Origin: Polytrichum commune
Taxonomy: Eukaryota > Streptophyta > Polytrichopsida > Polytrichales > Polytrichaceae
Length of the DNA stretch: 64,000 nucleotides
Assembly: GCA_950295325.1 (NCBI GenBank)
Contig: OX485806.1
Span: 13,390,001 to 13,454,000, forward strand
Direction: 5' to 3'
Position numbers and translations under genes: made by a program. Positions 26,779 through 37,938 of this stretch are shown one piece after another. The notes under the pieces are model-generated. The model was not told the DNA's origin. It did no database searches and saw nothing but the letters and a program-made list of their open reading frames with translations. The stretch's first letter is position 1. Each line of letters starts with the position of its first letter.

Positions 26779-27775
26779 CTAACTGATCTCTGACAAATCA
26801 ATGGAATTGCTTAAGCAGCTTCTTTCAAAAGTTTGAGGAGCCTATACAAGGTGAAGTCCTCCACATGAGTTCGGCCAGCTTCCTAAGACAAAGCAACTTG
26901 AGAAGGCTCTTTTGCCTCTGCTAAAAGAGGCAGCTGGATAAGTGTCAAACATGATTCAATCATCCTCATCACATCATTCATGTGCCTTCAATCAACCTGC
27001 AAGCTCTCTTTACAATCCTAAGTTTTAGAGCTCAGATCTTGAATCCACTTTAACAAAGGCATGTTACCACATGTGAACCATGCCACCAAATTGGTGAAAT
27101 TAAGCATTACTGAACAATTCCAATAAATTTTAGAGATACAAATTGGAATTTAGAAAATTCGTATAATTGTTGCATACTGTTCAAATGTTAAAGTTCCTTA
27201 CTGTTAAAATGGTTTCAAAATCTCTTAGTGAATTCATTTATTTACTAAATAAATCTTTTACTGTTGAATTCGTTTTTACTGCAGAAAAGTTTTATATTCA
27301 TAAAATGGCTTCTACTACTAAATTGTTTTTAATCCATTAGTTCTTATTCCTTGGAAGTTATTCCTAGTACTGATAACAGTATACCAGTGAAGTATTTATT
27401 GCGTACCGTATCATTGATAAAAAAAAATTACTCTGAATATATCTATTTAACTTGAGACTTCATTATATGTTACATAAAATTGAGTCTATGGCACTCAAGC
27501 CATCCAGCTATTTCAGTATATCAGATGTATGGCCACAAGTCAAACACTCGCCTGTGCACCAGCTCCACACCAAAAACCATTGTTGCCCATGACACAATAA
27601 AAAGCGCATAAATGCACACATACTTCTGAGGGCTTATCTAGCGTATGTTCTCTGTCTGTTAAGTGATTGAGTCGTTACTCCCCTCCAAATTGAGAATCAT
27701 CCAGGCAGGGAGAGTAGCCTCTTTTGTTTTGATTCACCAACCTCAACATCCAATGAATCAGCTTCCGAAACTTGA

Positions 27776-28556
27776 CTAGAACTTAATTTTAGTCTGGTAT
27801 CTTTTTTTAATGTAATAAGGTTTTTCTGCTTCCTTACGCTCTTCTGTAGTCAGCAAGAACGCTGGAACGCGTATCATTTGTCTACGGGGAACTTCATCTT
27901 CGGGAGAGTGATAAACCCTAAACCACAACACCTCTGGTTGAACAACCCCCTACATACCCAGCTCCCCAGAAACTCACTTTACACACACAAAGCACCATGT
28001 AAGATCAATCTCCTCAGATATAGTGCTCCCTAGCAACTGTTTCTGCAAGAAACAAAAAGGATAAAGGAAAGAAGGAAGAGCATGTGTTGATGGGTCCTAA
28101 CCCAAACGTTGTAAATACTGTGAATCCAATATGCATACACAAGTTAATCCTCAACGAATTGAAAGCAATCTTTCAAAACATCTGCCAAAGTTAAACTACA
28201 CGGCAATGGCGGAGCAATTTCGATCGCTTGAGGTTAAACCCTAGTCGTGATAATGACAAAACTTGATACATTCACCTTGGGGTCAGACACTCAGAGAGCA
28301 CATGAGGAGTTTGCCTAACATTCTCCTTTTCAACATAGCGCGATTGTTCTGCTCTCAAGAGCCGCATTACTTCAGGCAATTCTGATGCTAAACCTTCTGT
28401 CAATCGACCCTCAACTCTGATCTTAATCCTCACAGGCATCTTTCTATACCACTCAATGCCCCTGAAGATGTAGACGAGGATTACTCTCCGAGGTCTCAAA
28501 ACGAATAATCTCATAACAATCCCTGTGTCCATACAAGACACAGATTCTCCATCCAT
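27776..28556 (-). CDS. Unrecognised two-exon gene, predicted 140-residue basic protein
   Basis: Exon 1 coding sequence is 28556-28276 (donor CCAAG|GTGAAT) and exon 2 is 27917-27776 (acceptor gtttag). Joining them keeps frame and gives 423 nt. The protein has a hydrophobic patch near residues 16-33 (RLFVLRPRRVILVYIFRG), a central charged part (SELPEVMRLLRAEQSRYVEKE) and a strongly basic C-terminus ending KKRYQTKIKF. The frame stays open upstream of the ATG to an acceptor at 28590. A donor at 28722 would pair with that acceptor to make a 5' UTR intron and a leader exon around 28723-28860. I do not recognise the family. Both splice sites and the sudden protein-like composition favour a real gene, but it could be a chance join. 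It lies upstream of, and on the same strand as, the prenyltransferase gene. Confidence 0.4.
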
Positions 28557-28861
28557 CTTACAGTCTATAGCCTTCCTTACAATCTTGATCTAAGCAACCT
28601 CGTAAATTGCCTGCTCACGTTTATGAAAACCCTAACACGGGATGCAGTTGCGCACACTCATTCTTGAATCAAGCCAATTCCAGAAGCAGTCATAACACGA
28701 GTGAATTGTTGCAGAGGCTTACTTGAATCGGGTAGAGTCGGAGGTGGGAAATTGCTGAAGGGAGAGGAGAATCCTCTGTGAGCGACAACGTGAGCAAGTG
28801 AGGCGTTCTTTTCTGATGGAATTCGTGGCCGGTTTACACTCGGATCAAGAGCCGCTACCAT

Positions 28862-29499
28862 GAAAAATCTATGGGTCCTTGAAAATCATCCAAAGGCTCA
28901 CATTGGGAAATAGAAATCCATTTTGCAATAGATGGGTTCTCAAGTTTAGTGTGAAATGAAAGTGGACTCTTTTGAGGGACTGCAACATATTCTATGGATA
29001 ATTAAAATAGTACATAGTCCTTGATCCCACCATGGCAATATAAGAAGAAAAGAAAAATAACATCAACTCTTAAGAGTTGGCATGAATATATGGGCATATT
29101 CTCTTTCTCCTTATCATGTTTAACGAAGCTGCAAGATAGGGTGTATGGCCTTTCTTTTGACAGGTGGGTTCAATGGCCCTATGTAATTATGTCGTATAAT
29201 TACTATGTCATATAAGGTGGAGGGGTGACCAAGCTTGTTTTAAGTCTATTTTTTTCTTATTGAGGATTAGGTAAGTGAGATATTTTATGACATTTTGGTG
29301 TACATTTTTCATAAGGCTTTCAATTGTAGTTTTTGGGGTGTTCATACTTCTTAGTTTTATCATTGAGTGTTCATGTATGGCCTTCCTTACTCCCACTGTG
29401 ATAATGATTAGTGCGTTGACATTCCATCCTCTTTGTTTTAGGGTGTCAATTAGTGGGTCACATTTTCTACGCTTGGCTTCAATGGCAGTTTCTCATAAC
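28862..29499. other. Spacer, no supported gene
   Basis: Short unsupported open frames on both strands. I see nothing recognisable apart from the approach to the LINE remnant that follows. Confidence 0.45.
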
Positions 29500-31760
29500 T
29501 AATCATGGCAGTATGTAAATTCCATTGGTTATATTGTATTTGTGGAAGTTGGACTCCCCTTGGAGTTAAAGGTGTTGGGGTTGTGGTTCAAAGCTTTTGT
29601 TATGCATAGTATGTCTAGTCTTTGTTGTGCCATGCATTGGCAAACATTGTTGGGGCTTGAGCATGGCAGTAGCCAACCATGTACAGTGGAGTCGGAGGTC
29701 GTTTATTGTTGGTCCTAGCATTTGCTAAAGTGAAGAATCGCATAGACTTGTTTACTTCTAATGTTTGTAGTATGAGCCGCACTACTTTGTAGTGTTCGGC
29801 CATTCCAAGTCCTATAATATGTTGATGTGTGCATGTTGAGAGGAGATGTGGTCAAGTGTCTCTGTCATTGTTGGGGCATAGGGTGCAATTAGGATTTGTG
29901 TGCGTTGTCAACTAAATAATATTTATCAGTGAGTGCCCATTATCCAAATTTTAGTGTTTGGATAATTTGTGCATTAGTGGTATTGGGTGTTTTCCACAAA
30001 GAGTTGGATAAGTCTATGGTTGATGTGGTCATTGGATAGCCATTTGTCTACATATGTGCAGACAAATTCATGTGTAGGCTATGGTGTTTTTTTTTTTGTT
30101 TTTTTTGTTTTTTTTAATTATGTTCCTTGTTGACGAAGGTGTGTAGGTTCCAAATTGAACCATCGTCCATGGCGGATGGAACGTTGGTGAGCCAATATGG
30201 AATTGAGTGTGTTGTATGTATGTGAAGGGTGTGGGTTTCTTTGTCTTTGGTTGTCCCCTCATTGGTTAATTCATGATTTGTCATTTTGTTGCCAATGATT
30301 CTAGTGTGTGCTCTAATTTTTTGTATGGTTATCTTTTATTTGGTTCATAATGTTTCATGTATTATACACATGGTTAGCAATTTGTTTAGTTGGTTGTATT
30401 GTGATGATGGGTGTTGGATGTGGTTATTGATTAAATATATACTATCATGGTTGTCCTTGAAGATTTAGGTATCCAAATGTGTTGTTTGTATTGTTTTGAT
30501 GGCTATTAGTATGGCATATAGCTCCAATTAGGAGTCTTTTTACAATTCGGAGATTGTTGGTGGGGTTGTTTATGCTTGAACCAACTACATTCCTGACTAA
30601 GATACCCCACTACATTTTTGGTTGGTGGGGTGTAGGAACCATATGTGTATTTACATTGTAGGAGGTTGTATTTGAGTGTGGAGATGGTTTCATGGTTATC
30701 CGGTAGTTGAGTTGGGGGGCTCATTATTGGTGAGATTTTTGTTTGATAGGGTGTGTGATTATGTGCATGTCATGTATTTCCAGAAGTGTTATTTTTATAT
30801 TGTAGGAAATTTGGTTTTGTATTGGGGAATTTGTTGGTTGTGTACACATAGGATGGATGTGAGCAGGGGTTATGGTTGGTGGTAATATTTGGGGCATTAT
30901 AGGGTGGGCACACATAGGATTGAGTGGGGAGGGTCGCAATAGTATGGACATTGGCATATTCGTTTAGTGGTATTTGTGTGGGGTGTCTAGTCTTTGTGGT
31001 TGTTTATGAGGATTGTTTATATTATTGTTGTATTTTTGGCGGCCATGCGCGCCTAATGCATGTTTCTAGAGTGATCTTGTGCTATATTGGGTCCATCTAG
31101 AGGATTTTGCATGTCCCATGAAGCCAAAGATGATCTCACGGTTTTGTAAAGAGTGGTAATGTTGCAGTTGGGTTGGGCAAGTGAGTGGGGATCAGTAGTA
31201 AGAACGGGTGATGTCAAAAGAAATAAACGAGTAGTTGGAGGATTGTTGGTTACTTGAGTGTATTTTGGAGGTTTTTTTCTCAAGGAGGATTGATACATAT
31301 CTTTACATTAGCCATAGAATTTATGTGTTGAAGTCTTGTGGTGGTGATGATTATAGGAAGTTACGTAGGTGTGGAGGTTTTTTGCAAGAATCATGCCCAT
31401 AGCCACTTGAGTCTTTCCATGGTGATTATGGCCATGTAGTTCCCTTTTTATTTGTAGATGTGGGAATTTTTGTTGCGTGTTTGGATTGTTAGGAAATTTG
31501 TGAGTATGTCTTTATTTGGGTTGCATTCTTGGGTGTGCAATGTGAGGTTTGTGATCTTTAGAGGGGGTTCAAACAAAATGATGGTCTTTGGATTGGTGAT
31601 TATTGAGGCAATATTCATAAACATCAATAAACTTGCAAGATAATTTTTTTTGGGTGAGGTCATGAGCCCGAGTGGTGGTTTGAAATAAGTAGGTGTCAAG
31701 GATGGGTCAAAGAATGGTGCAACCATATTTATCTTTGCAATAGATATTGCCTAGTAAAAC
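29500..31760 (-). mobile_element. Decayed LINE-type retrotransposon, 3' half, minus strand
   Basis: Read on the minus strand, about 30530-30240 translates with a few stops as an RNase H domain. It contains ELYAILIAIKTIQTTHLDT, then KDNHDSIYLINNHIQHPSSQ, then IRAHTRIIGNKMTN. The last corresponds to the H-x-G-x-x-GN-x-x-AD end motif of LINE RNase H. Downstream, about 29900-29600 reads CTLCPNNDRDT followed by HLLSTC and GMAEHYKVVRLILQTL, the C-x2-C...H...C zinc-knuckle tail and nucleating helix of plant LINEs. Upstream, 31726-31050 carries reverse-transcriptase-like remnants (ILFEPPLKITNLTLH, SSLASWDM). Stops and frame changes break it throughout, so it is dead. The 5' limit is uncertain and no target duplication was found. 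Confidence 0.7.
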
Positions 31761-31806
31761 TTCCTCAAATTAGCCTTCGTTAGCAAGGCAAATGAAGCAA
31801 GAAGGT

Positions 31807-32124
31807 CTAAGGGAACATGTTATCTGTAAGGATTATGTCTTCTTTGAAACTCTTCAATGATAACCAAAATGCGCCACCCATGGATTTGTGCGCAAAGTGT
31901 TTCCTCTTAGTCCAAGGACCTATCCTATCTTTAGAATCCTTAGTACGGCAATAAGTTGCGTACTCAGTCAAAGTTGCGTCAAGGAACCTCCAAACTCTAT
32001 CTATGGAAGACAAGGTTTGAAATATATATAAATCAATGAAAGGTTTGAAGTCCTCATTGGCATCATCTTTAAACCTTTTCATAATAAGATGCCAAATGTT
32101 TTCCACAACAATGCAATTAGGCAA
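31807..32124 (-). pseudogene. Unrecognised 105-codon open frame, possibly a transposon fragment
   Basis: This is the longest uninterrupted frame in the 29-39 kb repeat region and contains IDRVWRFLDATLTEYATYC and a lysine-rich stretch. It matches nothing I know. It sits just 5' of the LINE remnant on the same strand, so it may belong to that or another element. No splice partner was found. Confidence 0.2.
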
Positions 32125-32823
32125 GCTAGGTATGTATACAAAACTTCAAAATAACATTAAGTTGCAATTTGGAGGAGCCAACAAGCTACAATTTGGAAGA
32201 GCCAACATGAGAGGATGAGAGGATGAAAGCTTAGATTCACAAAAAGAAGGGTACTAGATTGATAGGTCCCGTAGGGCGTGGGAGGGGAGGTTGTTTTTCT
32301 CATACATAAATAATGCCATATATGGGACTAAATTTTTTTTTGACCCGAAATAAATAGAGTTTGCATACACACCCCAATTTTTGCATGTCCATTTGACACC
32401 GCACCTTTATGTTGAGTTGGCCTTGAAAATAGGGCACCCCAACCCATTCCCGCTTCCTTCCTTTAGACTTTACAGTTAACATTATTAAGAAATCAACTTT
32501 CTTTAAGAGGACCTAGTCTCCCTTCACGTCTCCCTTGCACTATACAGTGCAATCACAAGTTTAGACTTGAGCCATGTGATCCACGAGCAGTTGATTTTTG
32601 TCAAGATGTGATTCCTTTTTTCTTTTTCTTTCATTTCTTAAAATTTTTGAGCATGGGAGAAGGGCACTAACGTACATAGCCCTAAACTTGTTACTTCTCT
32701 TAATCGGACACTTATATTTGAGTGGTGGGTAATTAGGTGCACATTTTTAAGAGCATACACTACAAAGACACGTGTTCATAAGAGATTGGACTAAGAGCTC
32801 AAAATTTGCAAGTCATTCCATGC
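32125..32823. other. Repeat-derived spacer
   Basis: No gene is supported. The part at about 32525-32680 is a reverse-oriented relative of the 270-bp unit found in intron 1 of the L-galactose dehydrogenase gene. It shares the gtgcaatcacaag, gagccatgtg and gggagaagggcacta phrases. Confidence 0.5.
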
Positions 32824-33233
32824 CATGGGGAGGTCACTTCATTGTCAAGTTGACACCACGTGCGGACAAAGTTTGCTACCCCTATATTACATGCCATATA
32901 TAATTTTAAAATTTATGATATTCTTTCTACATATACATAACCATTGTTAGTATCTTTTGTATACTTTTTTGAAATTTTTAGTCATCTTTATTTTTTTTAG
33001 TATTTTTTTTAGTTCAATTCTGTGTCATTCTAGTTAGAAACGGTATGTTTTATGAAAAAAAAAAATCATCAAATTTAGTTACCACTTTTGACTATGTCAT
33101 AGGTACTCTGTATATCTACTCATGAAAAAAAATTGATAAAATTTTGACCCATTTTGGTGGTGCAACTTACCAAAAGAAGATTTTTTTTGGTCGCACGTGG
33201 TGTTCAACTTGACAATGGAGTGATCTACCCGTG
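32824..33233. mobile_element. Non-autonomous hAT MITE, copy 1, 410 bp
   Basis: Terminal inverted repeats of about 40 bp begin CATGGGGAGGTCACTTCATT on the left and, read inward from the right, CACGGGTAGATCACTCCATT. Both continue into gtcaagttgacaccacgtgc. An exact 8-bp direct repeat TTCCATGC flanks the element at 32816-32823 and 33234-33241. An 8-bp target duplication with CA-G-type ends is the hAT superfamily signature. The interior is AT-rich and noncoding, so it must have been moved by a transposase encoded elsewhere. Confidence 0.85.
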
Positions 33234-33906
33234 TTCCATGCTCATAAGGCAACATATTTGGGGTGAGGGTTGGAGGGGACCTATGTAACCTTCTTGTGGC
33301 TCACTATCAATGCGGTCTGATAATTCGTAACAATTTGAAAATATCTCCATAAGTTTATGGGATTGATCATGGGTTCTTCACATACAATTCCAAACACATA
33401 TACATTTCAACCTCGTGAATCTAAATAGTACAAGGATTGTTTACACCAAAGGCATTAGCCCATGCCCCTTCAAGGATCATGGTACCCCGCTTTTTGGATT
33501 ATGAGGTCTTTTGAAGGGCACAAGCCCTTAGTGTAAACCCAAATTCTCACCGTAAATTCCACCATGGCCATCTTCAAGAGCCCTCACAAACAAATTTCCT
33601 ATAATCGTGACCAACATTGTCCATACTTGCCATGTGAGATCCCATGTAGATTTTTCATCCACTATAGATGTTATGGGATTTGGTCCAAAACTATCCTCAT
33701 GTAGACCCATGACACTCTCAACCAACGAGAATCAAGGATTCTCAAGAGCCATGGCCCAATGGCTTTTGCGTAAACATACCTAAGGTAGCAAATAAGAAAA
33801 AACAGCCAAATAAGGCTATCTACGTTAACTAGTACCTAGTGGTAATGAAACAATCTACGATGTTCCAAAATAGAATCTTGCCTTGGCATTATCTATACAC
33901 CAAAAA
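33234..33906. other. Spacer between two hAT MITE copies
   Basis: This contains a separate inverted-repeat unit at 33438-33776 and nothing coding. Confidence 0.5.
33438..33776. mobile_element. Inverted-repeat element with TGTTTAC ends
   Basis: The left end, TGTTTACACCAAAGGCATTA and onward, matches the inverted right end, TGTTTACGCAAAAGCCATTG and onward, at 26 of 33 positions. A second inverted partner of the left end lies internally at about 33505-33537 (cacaagcccttagtgtaaac), giving a nested foldback. There is no clear target duplication and no coding capacity. It lies between two hAT MITE copies. Confidence 0.5.
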
Positions 33907-34316
33907 CACGGGGGGATCACACCCCCTTACATTTCATAACCACGTGCGATAAAAGTTTGCTACCCTATATTACATGCCATAGATAATTTTTAAAATTATG
34001 ATATTTTTTCTACATACACATAACCATTGATAATATCTTTTGTATATTTTTTTGAAATTTTTAGTCATCTTCATTTTTTGTAGTAATTTGTTTAGTTCAA
34101 TGTTGCGTCATTCTAGTTAGAAACGGTATGTTTTATAAAAAAAAACAAATCATCAAATTTGGTCACCAATTTTTACTATGTAATAGATACTATGTATATC
34201 TACTCATGAAAAAAAATCATAAACTTTTGAACCATTTTGGTGATGCTTTATGTAAAAAGTAGATTTTGTTTTATCGCACGTGGTGTTCAACTTGACAATG
34301 AAGTGCACCCCCCGTG
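33907..34316. mobile_element. Non-autonomous hAT MITE, copy 2, 410 bp
   Basis: Same length and interior as copy 1. The ends are CACGGGGGGATCACACCCCC on the left and, inverted, CACGGGGGGTGCACTTCATT on the right. The flanking direct repeats ACCAAAAA (33899-33906) and GCCAAAAA (34317-34324) match at seven of eight positions. The left inverted repeat is more diverged than in the other copies. Confidence 0.8.
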
Positions 34317-34559
34317 GCCAAAAATTACCATCTGGTATACATAGTGCGGATTCCTTGAGGAAAACTCAATTGCATGTCAATCTCAAAAGCAAGTTCTACA
34401 TGTCACCACTAGTGGGTGGAATCACAAGATAATTATCAATATTTTGAACAAAATTTGTATCCAAATAAATATAGACAGTGTTGGTGGGTTTGCTATTAAA
34501 CTTCAAGACGTGTACAAAAGCTCTTGCAATATGGATTAAGGTGGGTGCAGTTAATTTGG

Positions 34560-35200
34560 ACAATGATCTATAGTGGTTTCTAACATGCCACAATGCAATG
34601 TGTTTATTATGGCATGTAGAATGCACACATGTCCCATCCAAAGTTAAAAGATATCAAGAAATGTTTAGGTAGGAAAACAACAAGAATGGAGTACGATTGG
34701 GAGTTTTTAGACGATGATCTTTAATTTCACATTGCACTCCATTATGAACATTCTCATATACATAAACAATTTTGAATATCCTTCCTTTGTTAATTTGCAT
34801 TTATTATAGAGTGTTATATTGTTGGCAGAGATAGGTAGGGATGTACAATGCATTGTAGCATGTCATAATGCAATGTGCCTATGATGGCACATTTACTGCA
34901 TACTTGTTTGAAAAGTATCCATAAATATTTATGCAAGAAATGCCCATCGTGGTGTACAATGTCAAATTTTTGGACACTGCCCTCATGCTCCACTCCTCAA
35001 GCAATGCCTTTAAGTTCCACATTGCACTTCACTTTGAACATTCTCTTGCACATAAACAATTTGGGATACCTTTTCTTAATTAATTTATGTTCATTGTAAA
35101 ACATAATGTTGCATGCAAAGAAGGGAAGGGACGTACAATGCATTATAGTTTGTCATAATGCAATGTGCCTACTATGACACTTATTATTCACATTTGTCAT
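34560..35200. repeat. Tandem repeat of about 280 bp, two and a bit units
   Basis: The phrase catgtcataatgcaatgtgcc occurs in diverged form near 34584, 34859 and 35150. Between them run cacattgcactccattatga, acattctcatatacataaac and a gtacaatgcattgtagc block. A single diverged relative of the middle part occurs alone at about 40977-41092. Confidence 0.65.
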
Positions 35201-37527
35201 AACGTTACATAGAGTGGGGTTCCCATTACCTCTTTTAAAAAAAAATCAACAAAGCCCCCCCTTATGCACCCTGGATTTGCCCAATGTCGGGCCAATGTTG
35301 CTTTGGTCACCAAGCATGTTTAGAAAATTGTCATTGTTGGATGGCCTTCGCTAGCAATGCATTGGGCAGTAGAACATCGGCCAAATAACGGCCAGTTGTG
35401 GGTAGGTCGCTCTTGGTAAGCCAATTTGTCACAAATACTTGGACCCACTTATATGCACTACTTGACTTGTAAGAATGATGTCATGCATTAATTTGCTACC
35501 AATATACAGTGGGATTAAATCAAATTTATTTGCATGGACGCACACACATTGGCGTTTGTAACACCAACAAACACACCGGAAATGTCAACTAGTTTTATTA
35601 CTTGGATGGACTTATGGGTTATACCAATGTCTATAATGAGCAGTGAAATTAAGCGATTCGGAAACTATTCTCAAATGCGTGAAATTAATTTTTGCTCAAT
35701 CTCGCTCTCCAAGTCCTCCCATATACTCCAAGAACAAATGGCATGGTCCAACCCTAGGTGACGGGTAGAAGCTTGGGATGCACCTTGATATTAAATGGAC
35801 TCTATGACATCCTTTATGGTCATTTGGTGTAGTGTGGTGCCGGTGACAGTTGAGGCCGAGTAGCAAATGCCTAGCCACCGCTCCCCTTGTCTTTGCATTG
35901 ATGTACCACCCCCTTGAAAGTTTCAAATACACGGACCCTAGCATGTATGTGCCCAATGATAGGATCAATGAAGACATCTTTGTTGGTCATGTAGAGCTTG
36001 AAAAAGTCAGACACCCCCTCCAAAGTACCCAACAATGGGTCCTCGTTTTGGAATGGAAGGTCACTTAAAGATTTTTGGAATGAAGGGAAAGGTTGTGAGG
36101 ATGGAGATCTAGAAAGGGACTAGAAAGGGGGCTAGGAAGTCCACATATGAAAGCAATAGGAGCAGAACAAGGTCTAGAGGCAAGAAGGGAGGCAAAAAAA
36201 TCAATGGAAGGATAAATCAAGTTGGTAAACGGAGGAGTAGGAAGAGGATAATTCCACATACCGGGAGGTGGATTCGGGAGACTCAAAGGAAATGAAGATT
36301 GTTTAGGACAACGGGTCCTAATCGTAAAGGTAAGGGTCCCGGTCCATGGGGGTAGTGATGGCAGTAGCACACGAGGAGTCATTGTGGTCATACATGGTAA
36401 TTTTGTTGTCATTCAAAAAAAAACATAATGTTGGTGGTGAAACAATAAAAAAAAATTTATGTAAATGAACAAAAATGATGGACGAAACTAGTTCAATGGT
36501 GTATTCCATGGTCCAAGTTGGGGCCCAATTGGGCAACAAACACGGAACCATAGGAAAAGGTAGCCTCTAACACAAAATTACAAACAACAAGGAAACAAAG
36601 AAAGTAATGAGAAACATGTAGTATGACTTATTATATATAACATAATTCGTTTATAAAGTCAAGTGTTGTGACACACACTTTACTTAGGATAAAAATAATC
36701 ACCTTACAGTAACGTCACCAAAACAAATGACTTCCCACATTCATTTTCCAAAAAAATAAATTATTGTGATACACACTAATTTACTACAAGAGATTTAGGA
36801 TGGGTTGAAATTTGATGTGTGTGTGTGGGGGGGGGGGGATGGTAAGTGAAGGAGTGGGGGGAGGGGCAAATGCTATGGCGCAAAACACAAAAAATTAAAG
36901 GAACATACGTGGAAGCATCATGTTAGTTGATGGTATGTTGATATCGGTATACTCTCATCCTAACAAAAAAAAAGACAAATGACATACATTCACATATTAC
37001 ATGCAAATTGCATCATTGGTAAATATATGGAAAACAATAAACAAAAACATGTGACATGTACAAGGAAAATGTGTGTTGTAGTCATAAATATAAAATTGAG
37101 TTTTGTAAGTGTTGAGTAAGAGTGCAAATGAATGGGAGGGACTAGCTAAAATCAAGGAAGGAACCTCACTTGCTCGTCCGTGAAGAAGAGAACACGGAAT
37201 AAAAAGCGAAAATGGGTTGTAGTAAGGTGTGTCCATTGAAACATGTGGTTTTGAATTATTGATTTGTTTGTCTAAGGCATATGATAGGCACACCATGGTT
37301 GCCGTCTAGGCAATTGCACCACATGATACCTAAAGGTTTATGAAAATAATTGAGTTGGCTTTGCCAATATTGTGTTAATTGACTACCAAAAAGGACTTAT
37401 ATGGGCCATGTCAGCTAGTATCACATGCCAAACACACGACATTAATTATGCATTTGTGCACTATAGTGGCAATCTCCATAAATGGTTGTGTTAATTTTGC
37501 TATGCCCTAAGTGACCTTAGATGGCCC
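35200..37527. other. Repeat-rich spacer, no supported gene
   Basis: Several overlapping open frames of 70-115 codons, for instance around 35534-35977 and 36065-36551, occur on both strands, but none resembles a known family. A run of twelve G at 36827-36838 follows a short GT repeat. I regard the stretch as decayed mobile DNA but cannot name the element. Confidence 0.4.
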
Positions 37528-37938
37528 CACGGGGAGGTCACTTCATTGTCAAGTTGACACCACGTGCGGACAAAGTTTGCTACCCCTATATTACATGGCA
37601 TATATAATTTTAAAATTTATGAGATTTTTTCTACATATACATAACCATTGATAGTATCTTTTGTATACTTTTTTTGAAATTTTTAGTCATATTTATTATT
37701 TGTAGTAATTGTTTTAGTTCATCTTTGTGTCAATCTAGTTAGAAACGGTATGTTTTATGAAAAAAACAAATCATCAAATTTAGTTACCACTTTTAACTAT
37801 GTCATAGGTACTGTGTATATCTACTCATGAAAAAAAATTGATAAAATTTTGACTCATTTTGGTGGTGCAACTTACCAAAAGAAGATTTTTTTTGGTCACA
37901 CGTGGTGTTCAACTTGACAATGGAGTGATCTACCCATG
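37528..37938. mobile_element. Non-autonomous hAT MITE, copy 3, 411 bp
   Basis: Nearly identical to copy 1 in the interior. The ends are CACGGGGAGGTCACTTCATT and, inverted, CATGGGTAGATCACTCCATT. An exact 8-bp duplication GATGGCCC flanks it at 37520-37527 and 37939-37946. The similarity to copy 1 implies fairly recent movement. Confidence 0.85.

Larger units (their letters stand above)
26081..27775. other. Spacer upstream of the prenyltransferase gene, with hairpin and microsatellite
   Basis: No coding gene is supported. If the acceptor at 26081 is used, part of this is the 5' UTR intron of the prenyltransferase gene. It contains a 17-bp inverted repeat pair around 26246-26390, a perfect 21-bp hairpin at 26502-26553 and an (AC)14 microsatellite at 26749-26777, each listed or discussed separately. 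Confidence 0.5.

Noticed and set aside
36065-36551. Minus-strand frames of 115 and 77 codons, proline-rich
   Set aside because: Low-complexity composition from a purine-rich plus strand, with no domain and no splice partner.
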